Source: Pedobacter alluvionis
Lineage (GTDB): Bacteria > Bacteroidota > Bacteroidia > Sphingobacteriales > Sphingobacteriaceae
Direction of reading: 5' to 3'
DNA length: 64,000 bases
Assembly (NCBI RefSeq): GCF_003664035.1
Contig: NZ_RCCK01000011.1
Span: 1,302,001 to 1,366,000 of the forward strand
The notes below the pieces were generated by a model. It did not search any database, was not told where the DNA came from, and saw nothing but the letters and a program-made list of their open reading frames with translations. This document shows, piece by piece, positions 35,812 through 45,035 of this stretch. The first letter of the stretch is position 1; every line of letters begins with the position of its first letter. The position numbers and the translations under genes were made by a program.

Positions 35812-37818
35812 CTACACTATTCCCAAGCCATCCAGCACTTCATCATCAACCAAATTTGGTAACGTAACTTTTAGAGTCCCTGTCCGTTCCATTTCGCGTT
35901 CGATGGCGAAACGGGCTTCCTTATTACGGGCCCAGCTTCTCCTGGCAATCCCATTGTTTACATCATAAAAAAGCATGTTCTGCAATTTTTCTGCAGCTTG
36001 TTCGGTTCCATCAAGCACCATTCCAAAACCACCGTTTATCACTTCACCCCAGCCTACGCCACCACCATTATGGATCGAAACCCAGGTTGCCCCCCTAAAG
36101 CTATCGCCAATCACATTATGAATGGCCATATCGGCGGTAAACCTGCTTCCATCATAAATATTGCTCGTTTCCCTGAAAGGCGAATCTGTTCCGCTTACAT
36201 CATGATGGTCCCTGCCTAAAATTACAGGAGCAGATAATTCGCCGGTTTTAATAGCCTCGTTAAAACGTAAAGCAATTTTTGCACGTCCTTCGGCATCAGC
36301 ATATAGGATGCGTGCTTTTGAACCAACTACCAACCTGTTTTCTTTTGCTGCCGTAATCCAGTTGATGTTGTCCTGTAACTGTTGCTGTATTTCTAAGGGT
36401 GCAGTAAGTTTGATTTCTTCCATTACTTCTTTCGCCATGCGATCGGTTAGATCAAGATCCTTTTCATCGCCCGATGCACAAACCCACCTAAAGGGACCGA
36501 AACCATAATCAAAACATAGTGGGCCTAGAATATCTTCTACATAGGAGGGATACCTAAAATCTATTCCATTAGGTGCCATTACATCAGCACCTGCCCTACC
36601 GCATTCCAGTAAAAAAGCATTTCCATAATCAAAAAAGTAGGTTCCCTTAGCAGTATGTTTGTTAACGCTGGCAGCATGTCTTTTTAATGAATCCTGAACG
36701 TTAATTTTAAACTGTTCAGCTGCGTTGGCCATCATTTCATTGGCTTCTTCAAAACTTAAACCTACGGGATAATAGCCACCAGAGTAAGGATTATGAAGCG
36801 AAGTTTGGTCGGAACCAATCGCAACCTCAATATTTTCCTGATCAAAACGTTCCCAAACATCCACCACATTACCAATGTAGGCCAATGAGACTGTTTGTTT
36901 TTCGTGTTGAGCCAATTGAACCCTTTTCACCAGTTCATCCAAATTATCGATCAGCTCATCCACCCAACCTTGCTGATGCCTTTTGGTTGCTGCCTTTGGG
37001 TTTACCTCTGCACATACCGTGATGCAACCCACAATATTACCAGCTTTCGTTTGCGCTCCACTCATTCCACCTAGTCCGGCTGTAAGGAAAATTTTGCCGG
37101 CGGTATCTTTTCCATAAAAACCTTTTTTACGGAAAGCATTCATCAAAGTAATCGCCGTACCATGAACAATCCCCTGTGGTCCAATATACATATACGAACC
37201 GGCGGTCATCTGCCCATATTGAGTTACCCCCAAGGCATTAAATTTTTCAAGATCTTCAGGCGAAGAATAATTCGGCACCATCATACCATTGGTTACCACT
37301 ACCCGCGGCGCAGCAGTACTGGAAGGAAATAATCCCTGCGGATGTCCACTGTAAATATTCAGCGTTTGCTGATCAGTCATTGTGGCAAGGTATTGCATGG
37401 TGAGTAAATATTGCGCCCAATTTTGAAATACACTGCCATTCCCCCCATAAGTAATCAGCTCTTCAGGGTGCTGCGCAATGGCCGGATTCAAATTATTCTG
37501 GATCATGAGCATAATGGCGGCAGCATGTGGTGTACGGCAAGGATATTCGCTTATTGGCCGTGCATAAATGGCATAATCGGGCATAAAACGGTACATGTAA
37601 ATGTGTCCGTAGTTTTCCAGTTCACTTAAAAACTCTTGCGCGAGTTCCTGGTGCCATGCTTCGGGGAAATAACGCAGTGCATTTTTAATGCTCAGTTTTT
37701 TTTCCGCAGCATTTAATACTGCTCTCCTTACCGGCGCATGACTTAATTGCGCATTTCTTATTTTTTTTGCGGGTAAAGCCGAAGGAATACCTGCCAATAG
37801 CTGTGCTTTAAAATCCAT
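35812..37818 (-). CDS. hutU: Urocanate hydratase, Bacteroidota long form
   Basis: This 668-residue NAD-dependent enzyme converts urocanate to imidazolonepropionate, step 2 of histidine breakdown. Recognisable motifs are YGGNGSVFQNWAQYLLTMQY near residues 128-147, the stretch LTAGLGGMSGAQ, RAGADVMAPNGIDFRYPSYV, GRDHHDVSGTDSPFRETSNI and the C-terminal VSIHNGGGVGWGEV. The protein is about 110 residues longer than the E. coli-type enzyme; this is usual in Bacteroidota. hutH is 18 bases upstream, so they form one operon. hutI and hutG are not in the window. Confidence 0.96.
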   Translation of the reverse strand: MDFKAQLLAGIPSALPAKKIRNAQLSHAPVRRAVLNAAEKKLSIKNALRYFPEAWHQELAQEFLSELENYGHIYMYRFMPDYAIYARPISEYPCRTPHAAAIMLMIQNNLNPAIAQHPEELITYGGNGSVFQNWAQYLLTMQYLATMTDQQTLNIYSGHPQGLFPSSTAAPRVVVTNGMMVPNYSSPEDLEKFNALGVTQYGQMTAGSYMYIGPQGIVHGTAITLMNAFRKKGFYGKDTAGKIFLTAGLGGMSGAQTKAGNIVGCITVCAEVNPKAATKRHQQGWVDELIDNLDELVKRVQLAQHEKQTVSLAYIGNVVDVWERFDQENIEVAIGSDQTSLHNPYSGGYYPVGLSFEEANEMMANAAEQFKINVQDSLKRHAASVNKHTAKGTYFFDYGNAFLLECGRAGADVMAPNGIDFRYPSYVEDILGPLCFDYGFGPFRWVCASGDEKDLDLTDRMAKEVMEEIKLTAPLEIQQQLQDNINWITAAKENRLVVGSKARILYADAEGRAKIALRFNEAIKTGELSAPVILGRDHHDVSGTDSPFRETSNIYDGSRFTADMAIHNVIGDSFRGATWVSIHNGGGVGWGEVINGGFGMVLDGTEQAAEKLQNMLFYDVNNGIARRSWARNKEARFAIEREMERTGTLKVTLPNLVDDEVLDGLGIV

Positions 37819-37836
37819 TTTCTGTAATTTTAACTC

Positions 37837-39369
37837 TTATAAATCCTGTTCTGCCCTGATTGCGGTGGCCACAATTTTTCCTTGCTGTACCATTTGTATC
37901 GCATTTTCCATCCTATCGTACATAATCTGATCTTCTTCAAAATGATCGATTTCAGTACGCACAAAATCGTGTACCGCAGCCAAAATTTTCCCAGGCTTTA
38001 ATGGATGATGATAATCAACGGCCTGTGCGGCACAGAACAACTCGATACCGAGGATTTTTTCTACGTTTTCGATTACCTGTAAGGCTTTACGACCACTGAT
38101 GGAACCCATGCTTACATGATCTTCCTGACCCAATGAGGTTGGTATACTATCGGCACTGGCCGGGAAACAAAGGCCTTTATTTTCGCTGGCCAAAGCTGCC
38201 GAGGTATATTGAACAATCATAAAACCAGAATTTAATCCGGTTTCTTTCATCAGCAATTTCGGCACGCCAGGCGTATTTCCTTCCAGAGAGAGGTAAATCC
38301 TTCTGTCACTGATGTTGCCGATCTCTGAAGCCGCTAAACAGGCATAATCAAGCGGTAAAGCCAATGGCTGACCGTGAAAATTACCTCCACTGATGGTTAA
38401 ATCATCATTAAATATGACAGGGTTATCGGTTACTGAATTGAGTTCGATTTCCAATGCTTCTTTTAAATGCATCCATGCCGTTCTGGAAGCGCCATGCACC
38501 TGCGGAATGCATCTTAAAGAGTAAGGATCCTGTACTTTGGCACAATCGGCATGTGATTTCATGATTTCAGAACCTTGCAACAGCTTCCGTACCTGTTCTG
38601 CCACGGCAATATTTGCGGGGTATGGTCTTAGTTGATGAAGTTGTGCATGAAAAGGTTTTTCCGATCCCTGCAAACCTTCAATCATCAATGCAGCAATAAT
38701 ATCAGCAGAATTCAGCACATTTTCCAAACGTTGTACTACCTTAACGGCATGCGCAGCAATAAACTGCGTTCCGTTAATTAAAGCCAGACCTTCTTTAGGC
38801 CCTAATTGCAAAGGCTGTATCTCATGTTGTTTTAAAAGTTGAGCTGTGGCAATAATTTCGCCTTTATAATGCACCTTACCCAAGCCAATTAAAGGCAAAA
38901 AGAGATGAGAAAGTGGTGCAAGATCGCCAGAGGCACCAACAGAACCTTGTTTAGGCACAACAGGAGTGGCACCGGTTTCTAAAAACCAGATCATCCGGTC
39001 AAGTGTTTCGATTTTAATGCCCGAGTAGCCCTGAGCTAAAGCCTGCAGTTTTAAAACCAACATCAGTTTTGATATTTCGCTATCTATCGGCTCGCCCACA
39101 CCAACAGCATGACTCTTTAAAATATTTTCCTGTAGTTTACGGGTATCAACTGCCGAAATCATGGAGGTACACAAAGGTCCGAAACCCGTATTGATTCCAT
39201 AAACAGCCTTGCCAGAAATTGCAATACGCTCTACCACCTTGCTGCTTTCGAGCACTTTTGCCCGTGTGCCTTCGCTTAATATGCCTTTCACTTCACCACT
39301 AATGATAGCCAAAGCCAGTTTAGCGGTTAAATGGTCTGTTCCGTAATTAAAAATCTGTTGCTCACTCAT
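37837..39369 (-). CDS. hutH: Histidine ammonia-lyase
   Basis: This 510-residue enzyme removes ammonia from histidine to give urocanate, step 1 of the pathway. The MIO cofactor forms from A146-S147-G148 in GSVGASGDLAPLSHL. Further motifs are VYGINTGFGPL and SVTDNPVIF. Family length is 500-520. It starts an operon with hutU, from a likely minus-strand promoter at 39387-39394. A LysR gene divergent from it probably activates it in response to histidine or urocanate. Confidence 0.96.
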   Translation of the reverse strand: MSEQQIFNYGTDHLTAKLALAIISGEVKGILSEGTRAKVLESSKVVERIAISGKAVYGINTGFGPLCTSMISAVDTRKLQENILKSHAVGVGEPIDSEISKLMLVLKLQALAQGYSGIKIETLDRMIWFLETGATPVVPKQGSVGASGDLAPLSHLFLPLIGLGKVHYKGEIIATAQLLKQHEIQPLQLGPKEGLALINGTQFIAAHAVKVVQRLENVLNSADIIAALMIEGLQGSEKPFHAQLHQLRPYPANIAVAEQVRKLLQGSEIMKSHADCAKVQDPYSLRCIPQVHGASRTAWMHLKEALEIELNSVTDNPVIFNDDLTISGGNFHGQPLALPLDYACLAASEIGNISDRRIYLSLEGNTPGVPKLLMKETGLNSGFMIVQYTSAALASENKGLCFPASADSIPTSLGQEDHVSMGSISGRKALQVIENVEKILGIELFCAAQAVDYHHPLKPGKILAAVHDFVRTEIDHFEEDQIMYDRMENAIQMVQQGKIVATAIRAEQDL

Positions 39370-39386
39370 ATCATAAAGGTTTTAAA

Positions 39387-39394
39387 CAAAAATA
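39387..39394 (-). promoter_or_regulatory. hutH -7 promoter box TATTTTTG
   Basis: Minus-strand TATTTTTG matches TAnnTTTG, 17 bases before the hutH start codon. A palindrome lies further upstream toward the LysR gene. Confidence 0.5.
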
Positions 39395-39423
39395 AGCCCT
39401 ATATTTGATACCTATAAATACCA

Positions 39424-39441
39424 ATTACATCATCATGTAAT
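39424..39441. promoter_or_regulatory. Palindrome ATTACA-N6-TGTAAT in hut-LysR interval
   Basis: Six-base perfect arms around TCATCA, five bases before the LysR ATG and upstream of hutH. Its location suits a LysR autoregulatory site, with the T-N11-A-like spacing. Binding is not demonstrated. Confidence 0.4.
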
Positions 39442-39445
39442 AACC

Positions 39446-40339
39446 ATGAGTTATCAGATAGAGCTTAGGCATTTAAAATATTTTCAGGTTTTGGCAGAAG
39501 AACTGAAGTTTAGAAAAGCTGCCGACCGCCTGTTTATTTCGCAACCGGGCTTAAGCCGGCAGATTAAGCAGATGGAAGAAATTTTTAACGCACCACTCTT
39601 TGATCGGAACAAGAAAAAAGTAACACTTACAGAAGCTGGCCTCTACCTTAAAGATGAGGTAGATTTTCTGTTCAGTCATATCGAGAATATTAAAAAACAG
39701 CTGACCAATATTACAGAAGGCAAACAAGGCGAACTCCGGATCGGTTTTTTAGGTTCAGCAGCACAAAAAATTGTACCGGAAGTTATTTTTAAGCTTAATA
39801 AAGATTTTCCTGAAATCAGGACCAATCTGGACGAAATGCCCAATAAACTACAGATCGAATTACTGGAAAAAGATATGATTGATATGGGTTTTGTGCGGAT
39901 GCAGCAGTTTAAACCGGGCATTTCTAAACACATGATCCACCAGGATACTTTTTCTCTCGTATTACCCAAAAGTCATCCAATGGAAAAAGCAAGTTTTGAA
40001 GCGGTAAAAAAACTGGGTAACGAGCCTTTCATTTTTTTCTCAAGCGATGACAGTCCATTCTATTACGACCTGATGATGAGTATTTGCGAAGATCACGGTT
40101 TTAAACCCAAAACCTACCATAAATCGGTTAACGCGCTTACTATTTATAAACTGGTAGAAGAAGGTTTGGGCATTGCCATTGTTCCCACCGCCCTGCAATA
40201 TGGTTACCAGGAAAACGTAAAGTTTGTAGAGCTTACCCACATTCCGCAAAGAACAGAACTTTATATGATCTGGAAAGAATCTAACCGTAACCCGACTTTA
40301 AAAAATGTGATTAAACTGTTGTTGCAGGATAAGGTTTAA
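39446..40339 (+). CDS. LysR-family regulator divergent from hutHU
   Basis: This 297-residue LysR protein has an N-terminal winged helix (IELRHLKYFQVLAEELKFRK..SQPGLSRQIKQM) and a substrate-binding-like C-terminal domain (GELRIGFLGSAAQKIVPEVI). CbbR/CatR-like proteins of this size act as activators when bound to an inducer. Its divergent position relative to hutHU suggests that it controls histidine use. A weak stem GATTC..GAATC follows with T-rich sequence. Confidence 0.92.
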   Translation: MSYQIELRHLKYFQVLAEELKFRKAADRLFISQPGLSRQIKQMEEIFNAPLFDRNKKKVTLTEAGLYLKDEVDFLFSHIENIKKQLTNITEGKQGELRIGFLGSAAQKIVPEVIFKLNKDFPEIRTNLDEMPNKLQIELLEKDMIDMGFVRMQQFKPGISKHMIHQDTFSLVLPKSHPMEKASFEAVKKLGNEPFIFFSSDDSPFYYDLMMSICEDHGFKPKTYHKSVNALTIYKLVEEGLGIAIVPTALQYGYQENVKFVELTHIPQRTELYMIWKESNRNPTLKNVIKLLLQDKV

Positions 40340-40394
40340 GATTCTATTATCTTGAATCAAATTTTTTAACATCTGGGTGAAAATTTCCAATCAT

Positions 40395-40676
40395 TTAATC
40401 TAGTTTTTCTATGATTTGATATCTATTAAAAAAGCCCAAGCGAATATTCCTTAAATGGGAAACGATAAAGATCCCTCTGGATGAGATACCTTGAGCGCGA
40501 AGGTCACCATTTACTTTCTTAACCAATTTTCTAAAAGTAAAAACATAACGTTTTGCTTTGCTATTGGAGGCTTGATCGATATTGAACAACAAGGAGTATT
40601 TACCAATAGAAATGGTTTTCGCAAAGAATGTTTTTAATATTCCATATTCCGATTTTTCAACTTCCAGATTCTCCAT
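40395..40676 (-). CDS. Small hypothetical protein at end of T6SS cassette
   Basis: A 93-residue basic protein that starts at ATG 40676, two bases after the end of the 313-residue gene. The central block KAKRYVFTFRKLVKKVNGDL and the hydrophobic RGIFIVSHLRNIRLGFFN show no known motif. Close spacing in the same direction suggests it is the last gene of the left T6SS cassette, perhaps an accessory or immunity protein. I do not recognise a family. Confidence 0.6.
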   Translation of the reverse strand: MENLEVEKSEYGILKTFFAKTISIGKYSLLFNIDQASNSKAKRYVFTFRKLVKKVNGDLRAQGISSRGIFIVSHLRNIRLGFFNRYQIIEKLD

Positions 40677-40678
40677 TA

Positions 40679-41620
40679 TTAGAAAAATTTAAATCTACTT
40701 TTATCACCCTGTGTACCAGTATTTTCTGACGATTCAGCGGCTTTGTCTTTAGGGGGATTAAAGATGCTTCCAAATCCATCTATAACCATAGTATATTGGT
40801 TGATGATATATAACTTTTGATCATCTGCAATTTCTTTTTTTACAACATTGGTATGCAACAACTTTCCAGTTTTCACCTCAATTAAATGAACAGTATCTTC
40901 AGTAATTTCCGGTTTGATAGATTTTAGATCAATTTTATCTTCAAAGCTCTTGTAAGCATTTTTTTTAAAATTCATGTCCAGCGTAACATAGGGTACCGAG
41001 CTAGTCAGTACTTTAATATTCTTCTGGCTTGCAGTTTGCTGATCAATAGTTGAGCTTACTTTAAATGGCAGATATGACGTATTTAAAAAATTTGTCCGAT
41101 TGGGATCAGATTTAGAAAATGGCACCTCGCTTCCATAAATGTAGCCAAAATAGGTTTGTAAAAATTCGTTAGCCTGTATGGCCTGCTGAATTTTTTCCGG
41201 ACTTGCAAACATACTATCACTAAGCGCAATCAAATCTTTTAAGTCATCACTCTTATTTGCCGCCTGTTGCATCAGTTGCTTAGTCTGTTTCCATTTTGAT
41301 AAAATCAATTCGATATTTAAAACCTGTAGAACTTTTCCGGTATGATCTAATTTTAAATGAAGTTCGTTGAACATGCGATTAAATGCACCTGTTAGCTCTG
41401 CCACTTCATGGATCAGATTACTATTCGCCTCCTGAATAAAAATATCCAATTGTACCAGTCTGCATTCGAACCCCTCTTCATCAATATTCAATATCGAAAA
41501 ATCATACCTGATTTCTGTCTTCGACTTCATTAAAGCACTCACCAGCATCGATTCCATTTCAATGGAAAGCATATACTGGGCCTGAAATTTTTCGCTTATA
41601 CTGATATTTGATCTTTCCAT
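40679..41620 (-). CDS. T6SS-associated accessory protein, paralogue of gene at 56988
   Basis: This 313-residue cytoplasmic-looking protein has no signal or membrane helix. The middle section LHLKLDHTGKVLQVLNIELILSKWKQ matches in pattern the 327-residue protein of the right cassette (YPLKVDVNSRNEIFRGIVNH..ILNRWKQ), as do the later EFLQTYFGYIYG-type and FPxKV-type parts. So the two are distant paralogues that sit in corresponding roles next to effector genes. They may be chaperones, adaptors or toxin parts. The end of the protein (after residue 295) is low complexity. No named family is claimed. Confidence 0.65.
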   Translation of the reverse strand: MERSNISISEKFQAQYMLSIEMESMLVSALMKSKTEIRYDFSILNIDEEGFECRLVQLDIFIQEANSNLIHEVAELTGAFNRMFNELHLKLDHTGKVLQVLNIELILSKWKQTKQLMQQAANKSDDLKDLIALSDSMFASPEKIQQAIQANEFLQTYFGYIYGSEVPFSKSDPNRTNFLNTSYLPFKVSSTIDQQTASQKNIKVLTSSVPYVTLDMNFKKNAYKSFEDKIDLKSIKPEITEDTVHLIEVKTGKLLHTNVVKKEIADDQKLYIINQYTMVIDGFGSIFNPPKDKAAESSENTGTQGDKSRFKFF

Positions 41621-41638
41621 AAATAAATTTAAAATTGA

Positions 41639-41998
41639 TTAGTTCGTTTCTCTGATCACATCCGATAAGGTTTTTGTTTCTATCGGAACGGCATAAAAAC
41701 CATCAGTTGAAACAACCTGATGTTCAAAATAATATTGAATAAGACTTTGAGCCTGCTCTCCATCAGCAAATTTTTGGAGGTAAACCATATCCTCGCTATC
41801 GTTAGCAATTTCTATTAAGTAAAGTGCTTCTTCCTGATAGAATATTTGAAAAGTCTCTGTTTCATTAATATCAAAATAAAGAAATGTGCTTTTTTGCCAA
41901 TTCAAGGATTTGAATAAGTCCAGTATTTGGTCAATATCCAAAAACGATTCTCCGCTTAGCTTATCGTAATCGTTGTAAAAAATCTTTTTGGTATTCAT
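41639..41998 (-). CDS. Small acidic hypothetical protein
   Basis: A 119-residue acidic soluble protein beginning MNTKKIFYNDYDKLSGESFL with segments TFLYFDINETETFQIFYQEE and LYLIEIANDSEDMVYLQK. The size, acidity and location just before the 313-residue accessory gene resemble those of polymorphic-toxin immunity proteins, but no immunity family is recognised. It is followed 18 bases later by the next gene, so it is likely operonic. Confidence 0.6.
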   Translation of the reverse strand: MNTKKIFYNDYDKLSGESFLDIDQILDLFKSLNWQKSTFLYFDINETETFQIFYQEEALYLIEIANDSEDMVYLQKFADGEQAQSLIQYYFEHQVVSTDGFYAVPIETKTLSDVIRETN

Positions 41999-42044
41999 TA
42001 ACGGTTTTAAATTAAATAATTTATTTTCAGTTGCTCAGTCAGGC

Positions 42045-42538
42045 CTATGCGACCGTTTTGTTCAATAGATTTACTAGTTTTGTATTGCCCACTTTTTCGG
42101 CAAAAGATAACGGACTAGCTCCTGCATTATTATTATGATTAGGATCGGCATGATGATCTAAAAAAAGTTCCACAATAGCATGTCTTCTTTTATCGCCACG
42201 AACGTAAAAAACAGCCGGCCATAGAGTGGTTGGTTACCAAAACTATTTGTTGCGTTAAGATTAGCATGATGGTTTAGCAATAAAACTGCTATCTCAAGCA
42301 AATTATTTTCGGCTGCATGATGAAGTGCGGTATTCCCTTTATCGTTAGGAATATTCGGATTGGCTCCATTTTCAAGCAACAATTTTACCACATCATAATG
42401 ATTAAGCGCCACAGCAGTTGCCAATGCAGTAAAACCTACGCTATCTTTTATATTGATATCAACTGAAGATCGGGCTAATAATTCTGCTATCTTTTCTGTT
42501 TTTCCGCCTATTGCAAGTTTTATAAGGTTGTTTTCCAT
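42045..42538 (-). pseudogene. Ankyrin-repeat protein with a frameshift
   Basis: The first frame starts at ATG 42538, gives ankyrin repeats (GNTALHHAAENNLLEIAVLLLN and a preceding unit), then leaves the pattern after FGNQPLY at about 42222 and stops at 42158. The other frame continues the pattern: PAVF..VRGDKRRHAIVELFLDHHAD, then FAEKVGNTKLVNLLNKTVA, and stops at 42045-42047. Removing two bases (or adding one) joins them to read FGNQPLW-PAVF, matching the neighbouring paralogue (GNQALWTATF). Restored length would be about 163 residues. It may be a true mutation or a sequence error. Probable role, if intact, is immunity or protein binding. Confidence 0.8.
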
Positions 42539-42604
42539 AGGCAAAAGGGCTCATTCTATTAATGTCGGCGTTCTTTAATTTAGGACAATATCTTATTAAA
42601 ACAA

Positions 42605-43087
42605 CTATGCAAGAAGTTCTATTAATGCCGGAACGCCAATTTTATTCGCAATATCCACAGGTTTTTTCCCCACGTTATTGAGATGTTGCTTGTCGGCTCC
42701 ATTCTGCAATAAAAGTTTAACTAAAGGTATTTTATTCTGATCACCATCCGCAGCGCTAAATGTTGCTGTCCATAGCGCCTGGTTGCCTGAATTGTTTTGA
42801 ATATTTAAATCTGCTCCATGCGCCAGCAATAGTTCCGCAATTTCCATGCTATTATTTTCACTGGCATAATGTAAAGGCGTATTACCTTTTTGGTCTTGGG
42901 TGTTCGCTACGGCTCCATTTGCAAGCAGTAATTTTACAACATCTTTATGCCCTCTAGCCACAGCTATAGCCAAAGGAGAATAATCTAGGTCTGCTTTATC
43001 ATTAATTCCTTGGGTATCATTCTTGAGTTCGTTTTCCAATTCCTGAACTTTTCCGTCCATCGATAAAGAGAATATTTTGTTTTTCAT
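42605..43087 (-). CDS. Ankyrin-repeat protein, possible immunity protein
   Basis: This 160-residue protein has four ankyrin-type units (e.g. DYSPLAIAVARGHKDVVKLL, GNTPLHYASENNSMEIAELL, SGNQALWTATF). Ankyrin stacks bind protein partners. Ankyrin proteins are among the immunity families found beside polymorphic toxins, so its place after Imm70 and a nuclease effector is consistent with immunity, though not proof. The start was set at ATG 43087; a longer frame to 43114 adds nine residues. The frameshifted paralogue lies directly downstream, so a tandem duplication occurred. Confidence 0.8.
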   Translation of the reverse strand: MKNKIFSLSMDGKVQELENELKNDTQGINDKADLDYSPLAIAVARGHKDVVKLLLANGAVANTQDQKGNTPLHYASENNSMEIAELLLAHGADLNIQNNSGNQALWTATFSAADGDQNKIPLVKLLLQNGADKQHLNNVGKKPVDIANKIGVPALIELLA

Positions 43088-43125
43088 TTTTAAAATACTG
43101 CACCAAAGTTCCATACAAAGTAGAA

Positions 43126-43539
43126 TTATAAACTTTTAATAGATATATCTTTTTTTACTTTCAACGCTGTTTCTAAACTTGTAAATAAAACATCAAATAA
43201 ATCCTTACCATCACTAGTATAAAAATAATTAGAAAGATTAGTTATCCTTCCCGCTATTTTATCTCCCCATGGAGGCCTCTGCTTAGGATTCTCAATATCC
43301 CAAATAACCTGATCGGGCATTATCATTTTAAACCTTTCTTTTATTTCTTCCAATTCGTTTTTTGCATTATTAATGTCTTTATTTGGTAATTCTCCTTTAT
43401 ATAATTTATTCATTAAAGTAGGATATCTACTACCCCACCTATTACCCTCAAGGTGGTAAGCTATATTTGAAAAGAAACAATGTAAAAAACTTCCTGTACC
43501 AACTCCATAAAAAATAGGCCCAACTTTTAATCCTGTCAT
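43126..43539 (-). CDS. Immunity protein Imm70-like
   Basis: This 137-residue protein begins MTGLKVGPIFYGVGTGSFLH, followed by CFFSNIAYHLEG and WGSRYPTLMNKL, which is the pattern I associate with the Imm70 immunity family (PF15601). It is encoded 17 bases after the nuclease effector, in the same direction. It should bind and block the C-terminal nuclease of that effector in the cytoplasm. It has neither signal peptide nor membrane helix, consistent with a cytoplasmic nuclease target. Family match is from memory. Confidence 0.78.
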   Translation of the reverse strand: MTGLKVGPIFYGVGTGSFLHCFFSNIAYHLEGNRWGSRYPTLMNKLYKGELPNKDINNAKNELEEIKERFKMIMPDQVIWDIENPKQRPPWGDKIAGRITNLSNYFYTSDGKDLFDVLFTSLETALKVKKDISIKSL

Positions 43540-43556
43540 AAATATTTGTATTTTTT

Positions 43557-45032
43557 TTATAATTTAAATATAATTTCCATATCTGGACAATTCTGCAAAA
43601 TATCTTCTTCTAATTTTATTAATGTTTCTGGAGGCACGTTTTGCCCTCTTACATCTATTATTGCTGTTTGTTTATCTCCTTGTGGTAAATGCGTAACTCT
43701 TTCGTTGTATTGTCTCGTCAGTTCAGCTTTTAAATTACTTCTTCCAGCAGAACTTTCAATATCATAATTTTTCACTTCAACGCTATGCCCTGGATTATAT
43801 AAATCTGGTCGCGTGCTACCCTCCGTTCCATAAGGCACCTCCTCTCCATTAATGAAACTTTTTTGGGTATCATAACCAGGATACCCCCCTTCAGCATCTA
43901 GTTCGCTCTGACGCCAACTAGGTCTGTTTCCATTTGTCTGTCCGTCCTCATAAGCTTTTCCCGTTCCACCACTTTTTACCTTTCTCGGATCGGTTGCGGT
44001 AGTTCCCGGCTTTAACCCATTAGGATTACCTCTGGAGTTTCTGAGCGTTCCGTTCGCGTCTCTAAATGTACCTGGCGGATCTACTTTGAGATGAAGGAAA
44101 TATAAGCCCAATAATGCATCAGACCACTGTAAACCGCTTACACCTTTATCTGCAATTCGGCTACCTAATTCATATTCAGGCAAAGCACCTTTAGCAAAAC
44201 TATCTCCTACACTTAATGGTTCTCCATTTTCGTCTACCGCATCAATTGCATAAGTTTTAGCTGCAGATTCGGCACCAAATATTCCCCTGGATCCTAAAGC
44301 AACACCTGCGCCGGTCCATCCGGCACCTATACCAAAACTTGTACCTATATTGCTCAAAACACTGGCAACGGTTGGCCTGGCCAAAATCATACTTGCCCTT
44401 GATAAGCTAATGCCAGTCCCTACCGATCCCCCAGTTCCTGCTACAGTAACACTGCCTACGCCTAAAAGCGACCCTACAGTACCTACTGCCGCCCCAACAA
44501 AAGCACACTTAACCAGTTCACTACCATAACTAAGACTGGCGTAACCGATGGCGCCCATCCAACTTTTAATATTGGGCGCATATTGAACGGTTCCACCAGC
44601 TTTACAGGTCATGGTACAGCCGCCAGTTATAACAGGTGTACCCTGTAAAATCATATCCGGTTTTTTACTATCCCACGATCTGGCCGGTCCCATTTTATGA
44701 CCACAAAGTAAACCGCCAATAACGGCACCGATAGCACCTCCAACAAGTCCTGCAACCGCGCCGAGTAAAATTAATCCTGCCCCACCGGTAGCAACAGTAA
44801 GGACCCCAACCGCCACAGCCACAACAACTGCAATGGCAGCAATGAGCGCCATTAACAGCATATATTTTTTACATCCGAAATCTATCCAAGTGATGGTGCT
44901 GGTATCAGATTTTGTAATGTATTTATGCCCTGAACTATCGTGAAGACTTTCCCTGTTACCTTGAAATGGGGAAGGCATTGCGCCTTCAGAACAAATCCAA
45001 AAATCCTCTTCTGTTATGATTTTATGTCCCAT
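43557..45032 (-). CDS. T6SS effector: PAAR-like/TM region plus PD-(D/E)XK nuclease
   Basis: This 491-residue protein has an N-terminal DUF4280/PAAR-like part split by a hydrophobic insert: first WICSEGAMPSPFQGNRES and TWIDFGCKKY, then two membrane helices (about residues 57-110), then ILQGTPVITGGCTMTCKAGG. A glycine-rich linker follows (about 180-300). The C-terminal domain (about 375-491) has D410 in RPDLY and E419-V-K421 in SVEVKNYD, i.e. PD-x8-ExK spacing, as in restriction-endonuclease-fold toxins. It is likely loaded on the VgrG tip and delivered to degrade nucleic acid. VgrG is three bases upstream and Imm70 17 bases downstream. Whether its target is DNA or RNA is unknown. Confidence 0.8.
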   Translation of the reverse strand: MGHKIITEEDFWICSEGAMPSPFQGNRESLHDSSGHKYITKSDTSTITWIDFGCKKYMLLMALIAAIAVVVAVAVGVLTVATGGAGLILLGAVAGLVGGAIGAVIGGLLCGHKMGPARSWDSKKPDMILQGTPVITGGCTMTCKAGGTVQYAPNIKSWMGAIGYASLSYGSELVKCAFVGAAVGTVGSLLGVGSVTVAGTGGSVGTGISLSRASMILARPTVASVLSNIGTSFGIGAGWTGAGVALGSRGIFGAESAAKTYAIDAVDENGEPLSVGDSFAKGALPEYELGSRIADKGVSGLQWSDALLGLYFLHLKVDPPGTFRDANGTLRNSRGNPNGLKPGTTATDPRKVKSGGTGKAYEDGQTNGNRPSWRQSELDAEGGYPGYDTQKSFINGEEVPYGTEGSTRPDLYNPGHSVEVKNYDIESSAGRSNLKAELTRQYNERVTHLPQGDKQTAIIDVRGQNVPPETLIKLEEDILQNCPDMEIIFKL

Positions 45033-45035
45033 TAT

